From Gemmataceae bacterium (GTDB taxonomy: Bacteria > Planctomycetota > Planctomycetia > Gemmatales > Gemmataceae): a stretch of DNA of 35,794 bases. This document shows positions 34,729 to 35,794 of this stretch, piece after piece. Within the stretch, counting starts at the first letter, position 1. Each line of letters starts with the position of its first letter. A program made the translations under genes and the position numbers. Location: the NCBI GenBank assembly GCA_026419115.1, contig JAOAAA010000026.1:1-35794 (forward strand), given 5' to 3'. The notes below the pieces were generated by a model, which was given only the letters and a program-made list of their open reading frames with translations, made no database searches and was not told the origin of the DNA.

Positions 34729-35514
34729 ATGATTCGCAGGAAGTATATTTTTCCTCACGTCATTGAAATCAACCACCAACTCGGGCAACTCATCGGCGTG
34801 AATGTGTACCTTATTGATGGTGGCTCGGAATATCTACTCCTTGATATCGGGTTTGAAAAAGACGTTGATGAAATTATCGAACTGATCCGTCAGATGGATT
34901 TTCCCTTATCCAAATGCAAAGCGATCGTCGCCACGCATGCCGATGCGGACCATGTTCAAGGATTGAAACGTGCCAAAACCCGTCTCAAAACCAAAATTTA
35001 TGCCCACCCGTTGACCGTTCCCCCTTTGGAGAGAGGAGACGAGATCGAGACCTATGCTTCGATTTCCGCTCAGAATATCCAACTACCCATGCCCCAAGTG
35101 AAAGTCGATCAACTTCTTAATGAAGGGGATATTCTGCAAGTCGGGGAGTTGCAATTGCAAGTTTGGCATACCCCTGGGCATACCCCAGGCCAATTGGCCT
35201 TCAAGATGGGGAACCTGCTTTTTAGTGGCGATAATATCTACAAGGATTCCTGTGTTGGGGTGATTGATGCCCATCATGGCTCGAAATTTCCCGATTTTAT
35301 TCGCTCCCTCAAACGCATTCTTGATGATGATTCGGAATACCTTTTACCCAGCCATGGCCCCGTATTTCGACGGGATAATCAGATCATTCAAAAGGCCATC
35401 AATCGGCTGAGTGAATATCAATTCATGACCGATTTTGGAACCTGTGCGCTCTCTTGGCCGATGCAAAGTGAATGGGAGGCCGAAGTGCGTTCGGGACGGG
35501 CGCCCAAATTTTAA
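34729..35514 (+). CDS. Metallo-beta-lactamase-fold hydrolase with HADADH motif
   Basis: The 261-residue protein has the MBL order: N-terminal beta strands (NVYLIDGGSEYLLLDIGFEKD), the metal motif THADADHVQG, then HTPGHTPGQLAF, LLFSGDNIY (bridging Asp) and a late LPSHGPVF. In the canonical motif H-x-H-x-D-H the second position is histidine; here it is Asp (H-A-D-A-D-H), so the first metal site has an altered ligand. Other members of the fold act as glyoxalase II, lactonase, RNase or phosphodiesterase; I cannot tell which applies. GGAAGGG lies about four bases before the ATG. No signal peptide is visible, so it is cytoplasmic. It is convergent with the small membrane protein nine bases away. 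Confidence 0.9.
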   Translation: MIRRKYIFPHVIEINHQLGQLIGVNVYLIDGGSEYLLLDIGFEKDVDEIIELIRQMDFPLSKCKAIVATHADADHVQGLKRAKTRLKTKIYAHPLTVPPLERGDEIETYASISAQNIQLPMPQVKVDQLLNEGDILQVGELQLQVWHTPGHTPGQLAFKMGNLLFSGDNIYKDSCVGVIDAHHGSKFPDFIRSLKRILDDDSEYLLPSHGPVFRRDNQIIQKAINRLSEYQFMTDFGTCALSWPMQSEWEAEVRSGRAPKF

Positions 35515-35523
35515 GCGGGATTT

Positions 35524-35733
35524 TTAGGCACCTGAAGTCCGCGAAGCAATTCGAGCGCAGATGGCCACCTTGAGGAGTTGCACCCCGGCACGGAGGGTAA
35601 TCACTGTCAGAACCGTTGCCCCGATCGATTCAACCAATAAACCTCCTCGATAGAAGATAAAATAACTGAGATAAATTCCATATAGGCTGGTCAAGATCAG
35701 GATGTAACCGAGGATTTCACGAACCCAACTCAT
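35524..35733 (-). CDS. Small two-helix membrane protein
   Basis: The ATG at 35733 is preferred to one at 35754 because AAAGGAGA lies eight bases upstream of it and inside the longer version. The 69-residue product has two hydrophobic segments: GYILILTSLYGIYLSYFIFY and SIGATVLTVITLRAGVQLL, with charged residues at the ends. No family is recognised. It may be the last gene of a minus-strand unit that starts beyond the right edge, since little room remains upstream. Confidence 0.65.
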   Translation of the reverse strand: MSWVREILGYILILTSLYGIYLSYFIFYRGGLLVESIGATVLTVITLRAGVQLLKVAICARIASRTSGA

Positions 35734-35741
35734 TTTTTCGG

Positions 35742-35749
35742 TCTCCTTT
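35742..35749 (-). promoter_or_regulatory. Shine-Dalgarno AAAGGAGA of the small membrane protein
   Basis: Read on the minus strand, AAAGGAGA precedes the ATG at 35733 by about eight bases. It supports the shorter start. Confidence 0.65.
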
Positions 35750-35794
35750 GCCATAATCGTATACGGTACACATCGTCATGGCATTCAAAATAAT

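Overview
The window looks like chromosomal DNA from a planctomycete of the Gemmata branch (order Gemmatales). Four marker families point that way: a TIGR02996 'repeat-companion' domain fused to leucine-rich repeats (29357-30457), a DUF1559-like protein with the 'FADGSVRFF' signature (30723-31586), a cadherin-like surface protein that opens with the planctomycete LEPR-XLL-type motif (RLEHFEERALPA), and a Ser/Thr kinase with a large C-terminal extension that runs off the left edge. Base composition is near half GC by eye. There are no rRNA or tRNA genes, CRISPR arrays, transposases or phage genes, so this is a mostly housekeeping stretch with some lineage-specific surface and secreted proteins.

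Layout. Positions 1-7409 are all minus strand: the partial kinase, a secreted protein with two STN-like modules, a HIT hydrolase, a possible decayed small gene, an HtrA-like PDZ protease and a nucleoside-permease-type MFS transporter. A 710-base gene-poor gap precedes a secreted GH44 glycosidase (plus). Then come an ABC ATPase without its permease (minus), the cadherin-repeat protein (plus) and the acetolactate synthase large subunit (minus), the last two converging on a perfect 16-bp hairpin. From 15965 follow lspA and a GT2 polyprenyl-phosphate glycosyltransferase (plus), mfd (minus), a dedA-kbl pair overlapping by four bases (plus) and a secreted protein of unknown function (minus).

Positions 24693-30457 look like one plus-strand operon: MoxR AAA ATPase, Lgt, a BatA/VWA membrane protein and the TIGR02996/LRR protein, with gaps of 12, 44 and 24 bases. 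leuS and the DUF1559-like gene form a minus-strand pair. A metallo-beta-lactamase-fold hydrolase and a small two-helix membrane protein close the window.

How the genes fit together. Two of the enzymes of bacterial lipoprotein maturation, Lgt and LspA, are here about 10 kb apart. The MoxR and VWA pair resembles the MoxR/BatA cell-envelope chaperone systems, but the DUF58 gene usual in such clusters is missing and lgt sits in its place. The oddest single gene is this lgt: a PDZ domain is inserted in the enzyme, and the PDZ domain is itself split by further sequence. A second theme is small tandem duplications that span stop codons. Clear cases lie at the ends of lspA (about 42 bp, three copies), the DUF1559-like gene (72 bp) and the cadherin-like gene (18 bp). 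The cadherin-like gene also carries a two-module block bounded by 21-bp direct repeats with visibly different codon use. Functions come from motif recognition by eye; no database search was run.
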